From Stratiolaelaps scimitus (lineage: Eukaryota > Arthropoda > Arachnida > Mesostigmata > Laelapidae): 64,000 bases of DNA. The stretch lies in contig JABWDB010000015.1 of the NCBI GenBank assembly GCA_019614645.1, positions 3,410,001-3,474,000 on the forward strand. Direction: 5' to 3'. Below the pieces are notes generated by a model. The model searched no databases, was not told the origin of the DNA, and was given only the letters and a program-made list of their open reading frames with translations. How positions within the stretch are numbered: position 1 is the first letter of the stretch; the number at the start of each line of letters is the position of its first letter. The position numbers and the translations under genes were made by a program. This document shows positions 39,216 to 50,470 of the stretch, piece after piece.

Positions 39216-39418
39216 CCCGGCAGTAGCGACCGGCTTCGCTGGTGCTTCTACGGTATCGGGTTGAGTTCGCTGTGATAGTCGTGATGACCCGAGGCGCAAG
39301 CAACTATTAGCTAGAGGAGATGCAAGCGTCGCAGATCGGCACTGCAGTATCTTCACTACGATGGCACGATGCGTTGAGCTTGGTTCGGGAGCTCCTCCGG
39401 TGGCGGACCGTGGCTGTC
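39216..39418 (-). CDS. Candidate coding exon, possibly first
   Basis: It ends in an excellent donor (ACTGCCGGG|GTAAGTCG). The frame can begin at an ATG (39,418; MRQPRSATGGAPEPSS) or continue from an acceptor-like gagacag just inside it. It is rich in Ser, Pro, Ala and Thr, with SQRTQPDTVEAPAKPVATAG at the end, and joins the next exon (39,124) in phase 0. If the ATG is used this would be a first coding exon; the promoter was not identified. Family unknown. Confidence 0.3.
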
Positions 39419-39422
39419 TCAT

Positions 39423-42400
39423 ACCCGGGCGAAAAGAATATGCTGGCTGAGCGGTACGTTCGGCCTACATAGGGCCAACTAATTAGTTTCGACTAACATG
39501 CTATTCGACGAACTATATTACACATATGAAATATGTGCGTCGTAGCCGCGGCAAATAGCAGTAGTGATAACATGAGCGTGGCGAACACCTACAGCTGGGA
39601 ACGCTGGGAAATGGATGTCAATCAGTTTGTTCGTATATGCTTGTATAATTAGCTTTAAATATCTCCGTGCAGCCTGCCCCCCCCCCCCCCAGCAGATAGG
39701 TGGACACAACACGCGAATCCCTTTTGTTTTCTGACGTAAAACGGCGACACACCCTCGTCTACGTATCGTCATCCTCTTCTGGTGGCTCTCTGACATAGGT
39801 TGCTTCACATCGTCCGTAGGTGTTTTTTACAGCGCAGTCAATGAGGACGCCTCAAAGCACGTTCTGTCTATAGTAAATGTCTTCTGTTCAAAGTAATGCT
39901 ATTACAAGCATACTCGAGTATATTCGTGTCGAATCATCCACATAAATTGAGCGCGCCGCCCGGCGGGCAGTGGTGTTGCACACAATATCAATCAGTATAG
40001 TTGTGAATAGATCATATTCACTAATATATCCATTGTTGTTTCGACACATTGCCCGGGCATAATTGTTAGACCCCTTGTTAGCAATTATAAGCGATAATAA
40101 TCTTAATAAGGTATCGTTGTGCGATGTCGATTAGAGACAACTGGAGGACGGAGATCTCTTACTGCTCTGCGAAATCTCCCATATCTATCCCAAGTGTTCC
40201 TGAAGACCCAGACGAGCGAGCCCGAATAAAGTAGAGAGATCGAATGAGTCCTCAGCGAAACACTAGACAATTAACGACTAAGTGTCAAAGATCTATGATA
40301 ACGTAACATCAAAGCTGACTGAGCCTCATTAAAATCGGCCGTGTAATGAGCTCGCACGTTACGAGTTCTCCGTCGAACGTCACCACTGACGCATGCGTAT
40401 TATGTAACAAAATATGTTATAATTGTACCTTCTATTCTGGTAGCTAGTGCATATTAATATGCCTAGAAACGTGCATACATGAAATGTCGATTTTGATTTC
40501 AACTCGCGATTGAACGTATGGCAACGGTGATCGATACCAGACCTGAAATCTGCGGTTGTTTCTTCACTTGAGCTTTGCATTAAGGCTCCATTGTGCCTAT
40601 AGGTACTCGTCATTTTTCTCTTAGAATCAGCTGTAGGGGATACTCACGAAATGGGTAGCAAAGCCGCCTCTAGCCATCCACATATGACGTGAATGTAGCA
40701 GGCTGGCCCACGTTCACTCGATGTTCGTGTGCGTTCTATACCACGATCTATCGACTTCTCATCGGGTCGTCAAGTGTCGAGTGTCCTTCGCATCTTCGTA
40801 AAGGCACATAATGATATATGTTTATATATATATATATATATATATATATGTTTATATGCTGGGATCCTCTCTGGAGATGTCTACTGGTTTTCATCGCTTT
40901 GTCCTCACTCTCCGTTGCATTCCCTTGACTGAAGCAATGCATAGCATACAGGCTGATGGCTGAAGACGGCTACAATATGGCGCCTGACGCGTTGGGGCCA
41001 CCCCACCAGTGACTTCAAGTCTCGACGTCCCACGTTTGGCCCCCTTTCGCCACCGTGGCCTGTTCTATTACGCGTGTCGTTGCCTCATCCCGGTCGCCCG
41101 GCTCGGTTTGGTCCTGCAGCTCTTCTCCGGTGGCAGCGAGCCTCAACGCGGGTCGAACGCCCAGCGGAAGTGACTCGCCCAAAGCGGAAGTTGTCCCTTA
41201 AAAGTTTCGCAATCGCCTGGCGAAGGGCCGGCAAGCAAGCGGCTGGTGCTGTCGTCCCTCTACGCTTGAGGCTTTTCGTTCTCCTTTAGAGGAAGAGACG
41301 ACCCGCTGCCGGCGAATGGCAAGCGGCGACCACCAACAGTGACACGACGTCGTTCTTCAGGAACCCCACGACTAGATTTTCTCTCTTCCGGGGTCTTCCT
41401 TCTCTTTGACCGCCATCCCCCAGCCTCCAGTGCTGGGGGGTGGGGGGGGGGGGGCAGCATGCCCGCCTGCTGATCTGCGGTCTGGGTAAGTGCTCGGAAC
41501 GCCCGCACGAGCACCGAACCTCGTATAGTAGCGCGGAGACCACATGAGCTCAAAGCGCTCAAGCTCCACCGGCGCTGGCGATGCTAACGCTGAGTGGGAA
41601 TCGCTAATTGGTGACGCTAATCTTTTGCTGCTACTGCTGCTGCGACTTTTAAAGATATCGCGCGTCGTTCGTTGGTGTTCCGGACCCACCCCCGCGGAAC
41701 CCGCTTTCTCTCCCTCTCTCTCTCTCTCAATTCTTACAGTCTCAACCCAACCCGCTCTATACTACCGTACCGGCGATTCGTGGGTGATCCGAGCTTGGCG
41801 CCCCTCCAAGGACCATAGCAGCTTGGAGTCGGCGTACACTGAGACCAGCATCGGCAGAAACCCTCGGTAGGATACGCAACAGCAGCAGCAGAATAAGGAG
41901 TCGAAGCCAATGTTGTTTGTATCGCATCGTGCTGAGTCTCAGCGGTGGACGAAGTTCTCGAGGTGAAGGGGACGCCGGCGGTGCCAGACTAGTCGTTCGC
42001 CCAGTCAGCGAGGCGGGTCACAAGCCTCTGTGTCCTTTCCGGAGGGGGTCGTCAGGGCTTTGGTTCAGTTCGAAATGTGGCCCAGCGGCGGACTAGACTT
42101 TCAGACAGGATCAACCAAATGAAAGTATCTGGTTGCGGACTTCCTCCGTTTGGTCGGCACTGTTCGACAATCGGCGCGTTCGTTAATGCGCGGCGCCGCA
42201 GCAGGCGCCCGCCTTCGACTGCCGCGGTTAGCTCTAGGAGCTCGTACGATCTGCATGCGGGGCTTTACAGGTCAACCTCACTCAATATACGAAAGGAGTG
42301 TGCCAAGAATCGCGCGACGACGACCTAGCAACACAACAAGGACGCAGGCTCGTACTTTGAAATAGTTAGTTCGAATGTTTTGCCTTCTGAACCTAGACTT

Positions 42401-44219
42401 ATAGTGCTACAGGACAGTGACCTTAGGTAAGGTATGACTTAGGGACGTCTAGTGAGCCATACGTCTCAAACGCTCAAAGTTATAGTAGTGTATCATTGAG
42501 TGGAGAGTTCACTCACCTTGGAAAGGGCACGTCCGCTGGTGGAATATTGAATGCGGGAATAATTTAACAGGTTCGTCCACGAACGACGCTAGAATCAGTC
42601 GTCCGTAGCCCGTAGGCTTATCAGACGTCGTACGTAACAAACCATTCATCATTTTTTATTGAATCCATGACACTAGCATACCATGGCGGCAAGCTTAATG
42701 CGAACTTTGTGTTCGCCGAATGTTCGTCGAATGGCCATCAAATTTTAAACCGGTCTGATCATACATATTTAGCTATATAGCTGCGTAAAACTTATTGTTA
42801 TTATTAATACCATTAGTTCGGTAAATGAAACATGCATTACAAACAAATATATATATATATAATTTTTTCATGTTTTACAGTTCAACACAACAATTACTAG
42901 CAAATGTTATGTTCGGCAGATCTTTTGCCAAATGTGTGACACATATTCCAAATGAGCGAGTGAACCAAATTACAGACGACGAATCAGGTAATTACACTAT
43001 TGTGACGACAACAAGACATGACATTTTACGCCTGCTCTTGACCGGTCGATCCTGCCCCTCGAGCTCGAGTGACATATCCACGGGCTGATCTATCTAACTA
43101 ACATTGACTTAATGTACCATACTGTCTCATAGCGTAACATCAGGACTAAATCACGAGGTACAAGGGAGAACTCTTTTGGGATATTATCGCATGATGTATC
43201 TTACATACTCCATACGCTACACTAGAAACTGCTATATCATGGCAGTACAACTATCGCTCGATCACCTCCGACTAGAATGCTATTGGTCTACTATTCATAG
43301 TATAAGAGCACACGTTTTGCGATAGCAGATACAGAGGCGTCAGTTTGTGGCGTAACAATGGCGTGTAACATTACTGTATGATGTAGACGAATTGCCTTTA
43401 GGGATTAGTTAATTATGAAACTAGTAAATTAGGAATATTCCAATTACATCATTTCGTTTATTTCATTAACAGATAGTATGGGTTGTAACAGGGTAAACAT
43501 AGAAATAAAATTAAATGGAATGAAATGAGATAAAATAAGATAACAATATCTTCTGATGATAGTCCTACTGGTCGGGGTGACCGCTCTGCTGGTCAGGGAA
43601 TATTCTAATTACTAATACGCATTTTGTGTCTGCGTACCTAATTACTTGCTTAAATAGCATCATCAATTTAGTTGCACGTTCACTACATGCTCTATGTTCG
43701 TTACTAGCAGCGTTGTTTTTTTGTTGGACTTAGTCAATGGGTTTTGCTCAATGCCTCAATGAATCAACACGTACTGGCTGAAATGTTTTCTCAGACCGTG
43801 GGAGAGGTGCCAACCAATGCTTCCATTGGTATATGTCACCATCTAACGTCTTTCTTCTAAGGTCATCTGCAAATCGGGCTGAGTGTCATAGAGAACCCCA
43901 CGCCCCTCCGGGATCCATGCGAATCCTGGTGAAGAATCTCGCAATCATTTCTAGGGACAGTCATTCGTGGAGGAAAAGAGCCCCTGCGATTCTTAAAGCA
44001 CCAGCCTCTAGAAAAGCGTCCATATCGTCCATGAACCACATATGCCACATATATAAGATTGAACTCAGCTTGTCCTCCGTGTTTCCCATAGAAGTTGTCC
44101 AGGATCGGTCCATTGACGGTTGACAACAAACTGCTCCGTACTGAGTCTCGCTGGAGGGAACGAATAACGGAGGATGTTTAGGGGTTCTCGAGGACCGTAA
44201 GTATAATATTTTCCCTTAG
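39423..44219. other. No confident gene
   Basis: C14 at 39,677-39,690, (TA)n at 40,822-40,849, G13 at 41,442-41,454, and a G+C-rich stretch at 41,000-42,350 with frames open on both strands. Donor-like sites without a good exon: minus 40,645 (CATTTC|GTGAGTATC) and plus 42,426 (CCTTAG|GTAAGG). Positions 42,350-43,830 are A+T-rich with nothing seen. A plus frame (43,833-44,123) and a minus 50-codon frame (44,113-43,961) overlap. Confidence 0.35.
40822..40849. repeat. (TA)n microsatellite
   Basis: About 28 bp of TA repeats flanked by gttt and gttt. Confidence 0.95.
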
Positions 44220-44285
44220 TCATTTAGTTGGGTTCTGGATAGAGACCTATGGCCGCTGTGGTTGGGAGACATAGAAAGGGGCACC
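44220..44285 (+). CDS. Candidate 66-nt cassette exon
   Basis: A strong acceptor (gtataatattttcccttag) and a consensus donor (GGCACC|GTAAGTAAG) bracket exactly 22 codons. The phase 0-0 frame (SFSWVLDRDLWPLWLGDIER and two more residues) is open and the other two frames have stops. A 66-nt phase-neutral exon could be skipped or included without shifting the frame. Its phase does not fit the next candidate at 44,446, so the two are not proven to belong together. Confidence 0.3.
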
Positions 44286-44445
44286 GTAAGTAAGGCCCGG
44301 TGAGGATCCTCTAAGGGTCTCCAGGAGAGCGGACCTGTACCACCGCATTTCTCGCGACCCCCTAACCGTCCATTGGAAAAGGGCAGCAGCAGTAGCGGGA
44401 AATCAACGAGTAGAGATCCCCAAGCAGGCTGAGCCTACATTACAG

Positions 44446-44736
44446 ACCGCCAGCACACCCCCTTGTATCTGGCGCGACCCTGTCCCCACGCGAGACCCCT
44501 AGCCCCAGACGTACTAGAAAGCAGTCATGGATCGGCAGCGAGAAGCTCGCCCAACTCCGCCAGACAGGGATGGGACCTGATGGAACGAAGCTGGAGAGAT
44601 CTGCTGCAGGGTTCCTGTCAGAAATTACCGAGTCAGTTGGAAGGGATCCAGAAAAGTACGCCAGCCGACACGAGCACACACATACGCGTCCGTTCGCCCG
44701 AAGAAGAAACGGGAAGAGGCTCCCGCAGGAGAAAGC
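44446..44736 (+). CDS. Candidate 291-nt coding exon at the edge of a G+C-rich block
   Basis: The acceptor gagcctacattacag and donor GAGAAAGC|GTAAGTAG bracket 291 nt. Two plus-strand frames are fully open: one reads KQSWIGSEKLAQLRQTGMGP and continues into a basic tail, the other is Ser/Arg-rich. The first frame needs a preceding phase-2 exon, which fits 31,315-31,572. The minus strand is also open, as expected of G+C-rich DNA, so base composition alone could explain this. It could equally be a 5' untranslated exon at a CpG-rich promoter. Confidence 0.3.
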
Positions 44737-47250
44737 GTAAGTAGTGTGCGTGCGCGGGAGGGGGCGGCTCCGCGGTCCCGCGAGCCGCTGCTGCTGTCGG
44801 CTGGCCGCTCCCGGTCGGGAGAAGGCTGGCGGAAGGAAGGCAGGCAGGCAGTCTTGTAGTCGAATGGGCGCGTCTCCTCCAATGGACGCTCGGCGTTTCG
44901 CTGCCGCGGCCGCTGCCGTCGCTGCCTCCGGCGGCCGCCGCACCCGCCCTCCTCCTATGTCATGCCGTCGTCGGGACTCGGGTCGGCTGCTTCCTTCGGG
45001 CCTCCCTTCCTTCGTTCCTGGGAGCACTCCTGCGCCGAACGCGGCCTCCTGGCACACAGCAGCGTTCCTCCATCTGCCTGCCGTACCCTCCTCGTTCTCC
45101 CGCGACGACGTTGGCCGTAGGGGGACGAAGAGGAGACGTTGGGGGTTTGGGGGCTTGCTTGGGGAAGGGGTGACGGGTTGGGTCGGCTGTTGGGAGATGG
45201 GACCGCTGCCGCCGCCGCCGCCGCTGCTGCTTGCCGCCGTCGCCGGAAGAAGGCTCCCGCAGCCTCCGCGTTGACTCTGGTGAGCTCGGGTTCGGGCCGC
45301 GATCTTCAACTTGCCATACCACGACCACCACCGCCACCGTCACTACTACCGTCTATGGCTGTGCCTCCCTGTTGATTCCCTGTTCCCGTTCTGTCCTGTG
45401 ACACCCCTATTGCTCAGCTGTCGCATCGTCGTTCACCAGCACGGTTCGTTTCATCGCCGTCGTCGACTTCGTTGTCGGTCGTCGGTCGTCGTCGTCGGGG
45501 CAGGCAGAGTCGACTCGAGACGGCTCTGCGAGCCGGCTAGGGAGTCGATCTCTTTCTAGGTGCACCCTTTCTGCTCTTCCCACGAAGCTGCAAAGCAGGA
45601 CGAAGGCAGACGACTCCTGACCGATGATGGCGGCGGCAGCAGCAGCAGCAGCAGCGCCAGGACTTCTAAACTGACGACCCTTGGGCCGGGGCCGCCTTCG
45701 GCTTCCTTCTCTCACCGCACTCACTACTACCTCCATCCACCGTCGGCTCGACGGGCCCTCGCTTCCCTTATTCGTTCCAGTTCCCGAGTTCTCCATCGCA
45801 CACTGAACCCAACTGCTCTCTGCAATGACCCAACACCCCTAAACCCTAAAACCCGAAGACTTGTGCTCATTCCCCCCCTTCCATCCCCGCCGGGCCTCCA
45901 TCTACTCCATCCTCCCAGGAGTTGCTCCCAGCCTTTCCCTTGTGTTCTGCTCACTACTCTCTGCCTTCTCCTGAGCTGAGACTCACTCCTGCCTGAGCTG
46001 AGGCTGCCCCTCGAAGTATTATCCAAGTTCCATCCCAAAGGGTAGCTGTTCCCCTTTTGCCACGGGAGCGTTGGGAAAGCAGCTCGGACAGCGTTGCCAT
46101 CTGGGAGTCCCTGCTCGCCCGGGAGTGATCCCAGAGCCATCAGCCTTCCCCTTCCAGATCCTCCCATCCAGTCTTATGCTGCTGCTGCAGCGGTAGCAGC
46201 ATGATGACGGGCCCACGGCCACGGTGCCGCCGCAGACGGGATCCAGGCAGGAACAGCAGCAGTAGCAGGATACCCTGCACTGGTGCTGCCTGCTCCTTAA
46301 GGGCGGGGAACCTTTTCCTCGTCGTCGCCGTCCTCCGCCTCCTCCTCTTACTCCACATCCTGCTGTATGTTCTCCTGGGCCGTAGAGTATGCCCGTTCGT
46401 CCTGACGTTGTCCGCCTGCCCTTACCCTCTTCGTCTTCCCTTGCCATCTTCCCATCTGGGCCACCACCAACGTCGTGCGGTGCGCCAGTGCGAGGCTTCC
46501 CTTCACTTCTCATCCGCTGCGGCGGCGGCCACCTTCTCGCCAGAGCGTTCGCTTCCTCGCTGTTCTGCTTTCCTCTGCTCAGCTCTGCCTTGGCTTGCCC
46601 TGTCCCGTCCCGTCCTGCTCTCCTGGTGTGTTCCTGTCGATCCTTTAGGAGGTCCCCGTGCCGTCCCGCTCTGCGCGGCGGGACCCCCAGTGAGACCCCG
46701 GTCGGCCCTTCGGCCCACGTCGGCCCTCTGGCCAAACAAGCCCTTCAGAGAAACGTGGCAACACGACAGCCCCCCTGAACGTTGTCGTTCCCCCACCCCC
46801 AGGTCCCCGCCTCCTCATCCTCCGAGGAGTCAATCCGAAGAGTCCCTCCTCAGCTCTCAGGAACGGGACAGAGAGAAAGGGAGAGCGCGGGAAAACGAGA
46901 GAGGACGTAGGAATGAACGAGCTAGCCAGCGAACGAGCACCGAGACGTGTGGGAGTCTTCTAGCAACGGCGGTGGCCGCAACGGCAGCCGTGGGCACCAC
47001 TAACGGCTGCTGCGGCGGCACCGGCACCGAGCCGCGTACAGTTTCCATTCCGTAAGAGGAGGACCAGCTGGGGCGACTAGAGCGAGCCGGAGCTGGATGA
47101 ACGAAGCTGGCGAGGAACTACTTCCTCGCCAGCACAGAAGCGAAGTTAGGAACTAAGTGCAAGTATGCATACGCGCCTGCAGTGCCTCCCTCGCGCTCCG
47201 CGCGCTCATGGACGGGGGCCGGCCGCCCTCGCATCAAGGTGGTACTCTGG
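44737..47250. other. G+C-rich, CpG-dense block; frames open on both strands
   Basis: This 2.5-kb block is dominated by CG-containing triplet repeats (GCCGCC, CCTCCT, GCAGCAGC) and carries overlapping frames of 230-290 codons on both strands. Their translations are Arg/Ser/Pro/Ala low complexity without domains, so I treat them as compositional artefacts. A plus-strand donor-like site (CATTCC|GTAAGAGG) at 47,052 closes the longest plus frame. The block may be a promoter or CpG island with 5' untranslated exons. Confidence 0.4.
47106..47133. repeat. Perfect 12-bp hairpin
   Basis: GCTGGCGAGGAA, a four-base spacer (ctac), then TTCCTCGCCAGC: a perfect 12-bp inverted repeat. It sits at the downstream edge of the G+C-rich block. 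There is no T-run after it, so a terminator-like role is not suggested. Confidence 0.8.
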
Positions 47251-49904
47251 CAATGAAGAAGAAACGTGAACGACAACAACGATGAGGAACCAGCCACGAC
47301 TAGGAATAACGGAACATAACAGATAGTGATGGCGCCGCTGAAGGGCGTGCTTGCGAGGGAATATTATAATGAGAATCCATATTGCTGCCGCGTAATGCAC
47401 AGCAAGGCGTAATTGCCGAAGCCGCCTCTTCTTCGATCTTGTCGAATTATTGAGCGAGCTGTCTGGTTAGACGAAGGCTACCGCAGTGACTGTAAAATAG
47501 CAATGGACGTTCAAACTCCTGAGCGATCAGGCGATTTAGGATACACGCGAGAAATTCTAGGGAGGATAAAAAGCACACGTCACCTTTTCCAAATATATTA
47601 TCATTGTCAAATATAATACGTTAATTAGTTAACTGATGATGCTGGTTGGCGAGCGAATCGCACTCTTGGCGAACACTTTTCACCCGTGGCTCGGAACTGA
47701 CGAGAAACACGAGGCCAAATCGATAGATCTACCTGCAACGGCCCGTTTAAGCCAAGGATACGTTCGATAAGCGGGTTTCGTTTACGAAAATAGTAGGTAC
47801 AACAATGAGTTCGCGTTAATATGTACATATGTCGAATAGCAGACACGTTGGTAATAATGTTTTATACAAGTGAAATGGTTTTCATGGTGTTAGGAGCAAG
47901 CTAACTAAGCTCGGCTAACTTGAAAATAGAGGGAACTCTTCCTGTATGACATAGACAATGATTTATAATCGAAGCTGACGTATTTCTAATTACATTTGGT
48001 TCTTTCCAGATAGAGACTGCATTGGCAAACTATTTTAGCGATTAGTGAAGTCTGATCCACGGCAGATGAGATCATTAGAATGCGCTATCTAACGATTGGA
48101 CATAAATGGTTAAGTGGTGAGCGTTTTGAATAGAAGGGCATATGGTTTGATGTGAAATTTTGTAACTTTGTTTGATGTAAATTTTTTTATGCGGAAAATC
48201 GTTTGAATTCTCTATCAGAATGCCTTACCCGAGAGTTCTTGCCAGGTGTAGCATATTTCTCAATTGTGCTTCGAGTTCTGGCGCGTTGAGTGACAGTTCT
48301 CTGTTTTGGTAATCAGCTGTCCTGTGGCTGGCGGTTAACCTGGTGTCGTTGCCAGCTAGCGCAGTCAAATTAGTCTGGTGATGAGATTCAAGTCAAGGAA
48401 GTCGCATGGTCGGCCTTACTTGCGTTTCTCCTCAATTTAGTTATAACAGGTTAAGCTAGAGGACGTTCAGGGAGCTGGCACCACGCCTTGCTTAGTAACT
48501 AAGCCTCCCAATAAGTTACACCTCACTCTTGGCTTTCCCATATTCTCTTTCTTATGTAATAAGCAACGTTGGGTTGAATAAACTACCTATCTCTTCGTTG
48601 GATTGCCCTCTCACAGAAAACCCTGTTTTCAATTTTTATGATAGCTTGGCTAATTTTGAGAAACTTAGTGGTAATTTTACAGTTAAATTCTCTATTTTCT
48701 CCATGCCCCGTTATTATCTATAACGCCAGATACGACCGGCTCAACATAAGGAAAGGCGGCGCCCGACAGATCCCCACTGTGATAATACTGGTCTGCTATC
48801 TTGAGAGTCATTTGATGACAGTTACTCACCGAAATAAATATACGCTGTACACATGACGCGATGCCGCTAGCCGTTGTTTCCAAGTTGCAAGTTACCACAA
48901 GTTATAATAGCATCGTTGTCTCGTCGTCACCATCACGAATACTTGCAAATGCTCACCAAGTATTCGATACTGCTTCGATGTGAACCGATTTCGCGGGGCG
49001 AGTTGCATTTGGAAATAGCGAGTCGGCGATCAGCCGAGTGAACATGGCTGTATCGCCAATAAAAACAAAGAACGTCGCCACAGATAGCCAGTCACGATGC
49101 GGCAGGTATGGAGAAGGTGGGGGGGCGGGGGGCGTATAGTGCGAGCTCCTCTCAAATGGATGGCTGAGGACCGGGACACAATGGGACGCTGGGAGTATCG
49201 CTCGGGCTGAGGTGGTAGATACGAATTTTTGACGCTTTTTTTGTGTTGTTCCTGCTGATTTAGCATGACAATGGCAGTCAGTCTGGCGAGGCCCTTACGG
49301 CTGCACGCGAGGGTGAAACAGGAGATCGCCGTCGATTGTTCGAGGGGTTAAAGTTTGCACCTGACAATTTGATCTGATGCGAATTCTGATACGTGAAAGA
49401 CTGGGAGAGCTGTCATACAATGGCCATCGAAAGCAAAGCCTTAGATGTGTGATGTGTGTACGCACTCTGGGATGGAGGGAACATGGCGAGGAGGGGCGTG
49501 CCTAGCGGCTGTCTACGATCGAATGCGGTTAATACATATTTCTCGAAAGCTCTCACGTCGAGTATGAGTTGGCATTTGAAAGCAATCGTCATTATCTGCA
49601 GGCCTTCGAGTGAGATCATCTAGATTAGCGAACAGGTCAGAAGACTATGTTGGCATTTGGTTCAGTGGAGCCTTTTTTTCAAATAAGGCCCATAATGATT
49701 ATTTTGAGTTAGTCCCTTAAATGCTTTCGCTTATATCTGGATACCTTGGAGATTAACCTAGTGGGGGGGGGGGGGCTACCTAAAGGTACTTCCACTTCGA
49801 ACACTCCACGTAGGAACTTGCTTTCCAGAATATAGTAGGTATCATCGAATCGATAGATTACAGAAAATGCGAGTGTCGCCTCAAGGTCGTGTTGACCATC
49901 CTGG
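47250..49904. other. No gene found
   Basis: A+T-richer sequence with short frames only. A minus-strand donor-like site (TTATTTCG|GTGAGTAAC) lies at 48,828, with no convincing exon upstream of it. G13 is at 49,763-49,775, just before a mariner relic. Confidence 0.4.
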
Positions 49905-50250
49905 TTACTCGACGACAATGCAAGACCTCACCGCACTGCTGAAATTATGGCCTTGATGGACGGGAACAATATTGAGCGATGGCATCAACCTTCATATTCT
50001 CCTGATTTAAGCCCATGTGATTATGGTTGTTTACATGCATTAAAGAGGGCAATAGGTGGGGTTCCATATGCAAATGTCGACTTACTCAAAGAAGCAATAG
50101 ATAACGAAATTATATATGAAAATGCAAATGGTAAATATTTGGCTATCTGAAAACTCCCAGAGCGCTGGAATCGGTGTGTCAATAAAGCTGGAGAGTACCT
50201 CTAACGTATACCAAAAAATCTTTGTTCTACCTCATTTAGTTCAAAAGTTA
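49905..50250 (+). mobile_element. Mariner transposase relic, 3' half
   Basis: The frame from 49,908 reads DDNARPHRTAEIMALM and then HQPSYSPDLSPCDYG. These match the second and third catalytic-acid regions of mariner transposases (HDNARPH and SPDLxPCDF). Exactly 34 residues separate the two aspartates, the DD34D hallmark of mariner. A stop and a frame change follow, after which KLPERWNRCVNKAGEYL matches the usual C-terminal motif (LPERWxxCV). The 5' half with the first catalytic aspartate and the helix-turn-helix is missing, and no terminal repeat is clear. Inactive fossil. Confidence 0.85.
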
Positions 50251-50271
50251 TTGGCATTTAAAGAGCGGCGA

Positions 50272-50470
50272 GTTCGAACCGTATGCCCTAATAATAATAA
50301 TAACTATAATATATTAATTAAACTAACTAATAGTTTTACTTCTTGGCCTTAAACATTTAATATCCTCGATACAGCTGCTTTCGGCATTACTTCATAAGAC
50401 CCCTTGTTAAATGAAAATGTGTAACGGCGGGGATCGAACACGCACACCGTCGAGTCTCCCTCGCCTCCCC
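50272..50470 (-). mobile_element. Possible tRNA-derived SINE fragment
   Basis: On the minus strand, gtgttcgatccccgcc (from 50,442) matches the pol III B box GGTTCGANTCC at most positions, preceded by ggagactcgacggtgtgcg. A second B-box-like word, ggttcgaactc, is centred near 50,275. No clear A box or tail was found, so this may be a broken SINE or coincidence. Confidence 0.3.

Noticed and set aside
44440..45309. 289-codon minus-strand frame
   Set aside because: Lies in G+C-rich, triplet-repeat DNA where the opposite strand is open too; low-complexity product, no start context and no domain.
46201..47055. 284-codon plus-strand frame
   Set aside because: Low-complexity Arg/Ser/Pro/Ala translation, overlapped by a 238-codon minus frame; best explained by base composition.
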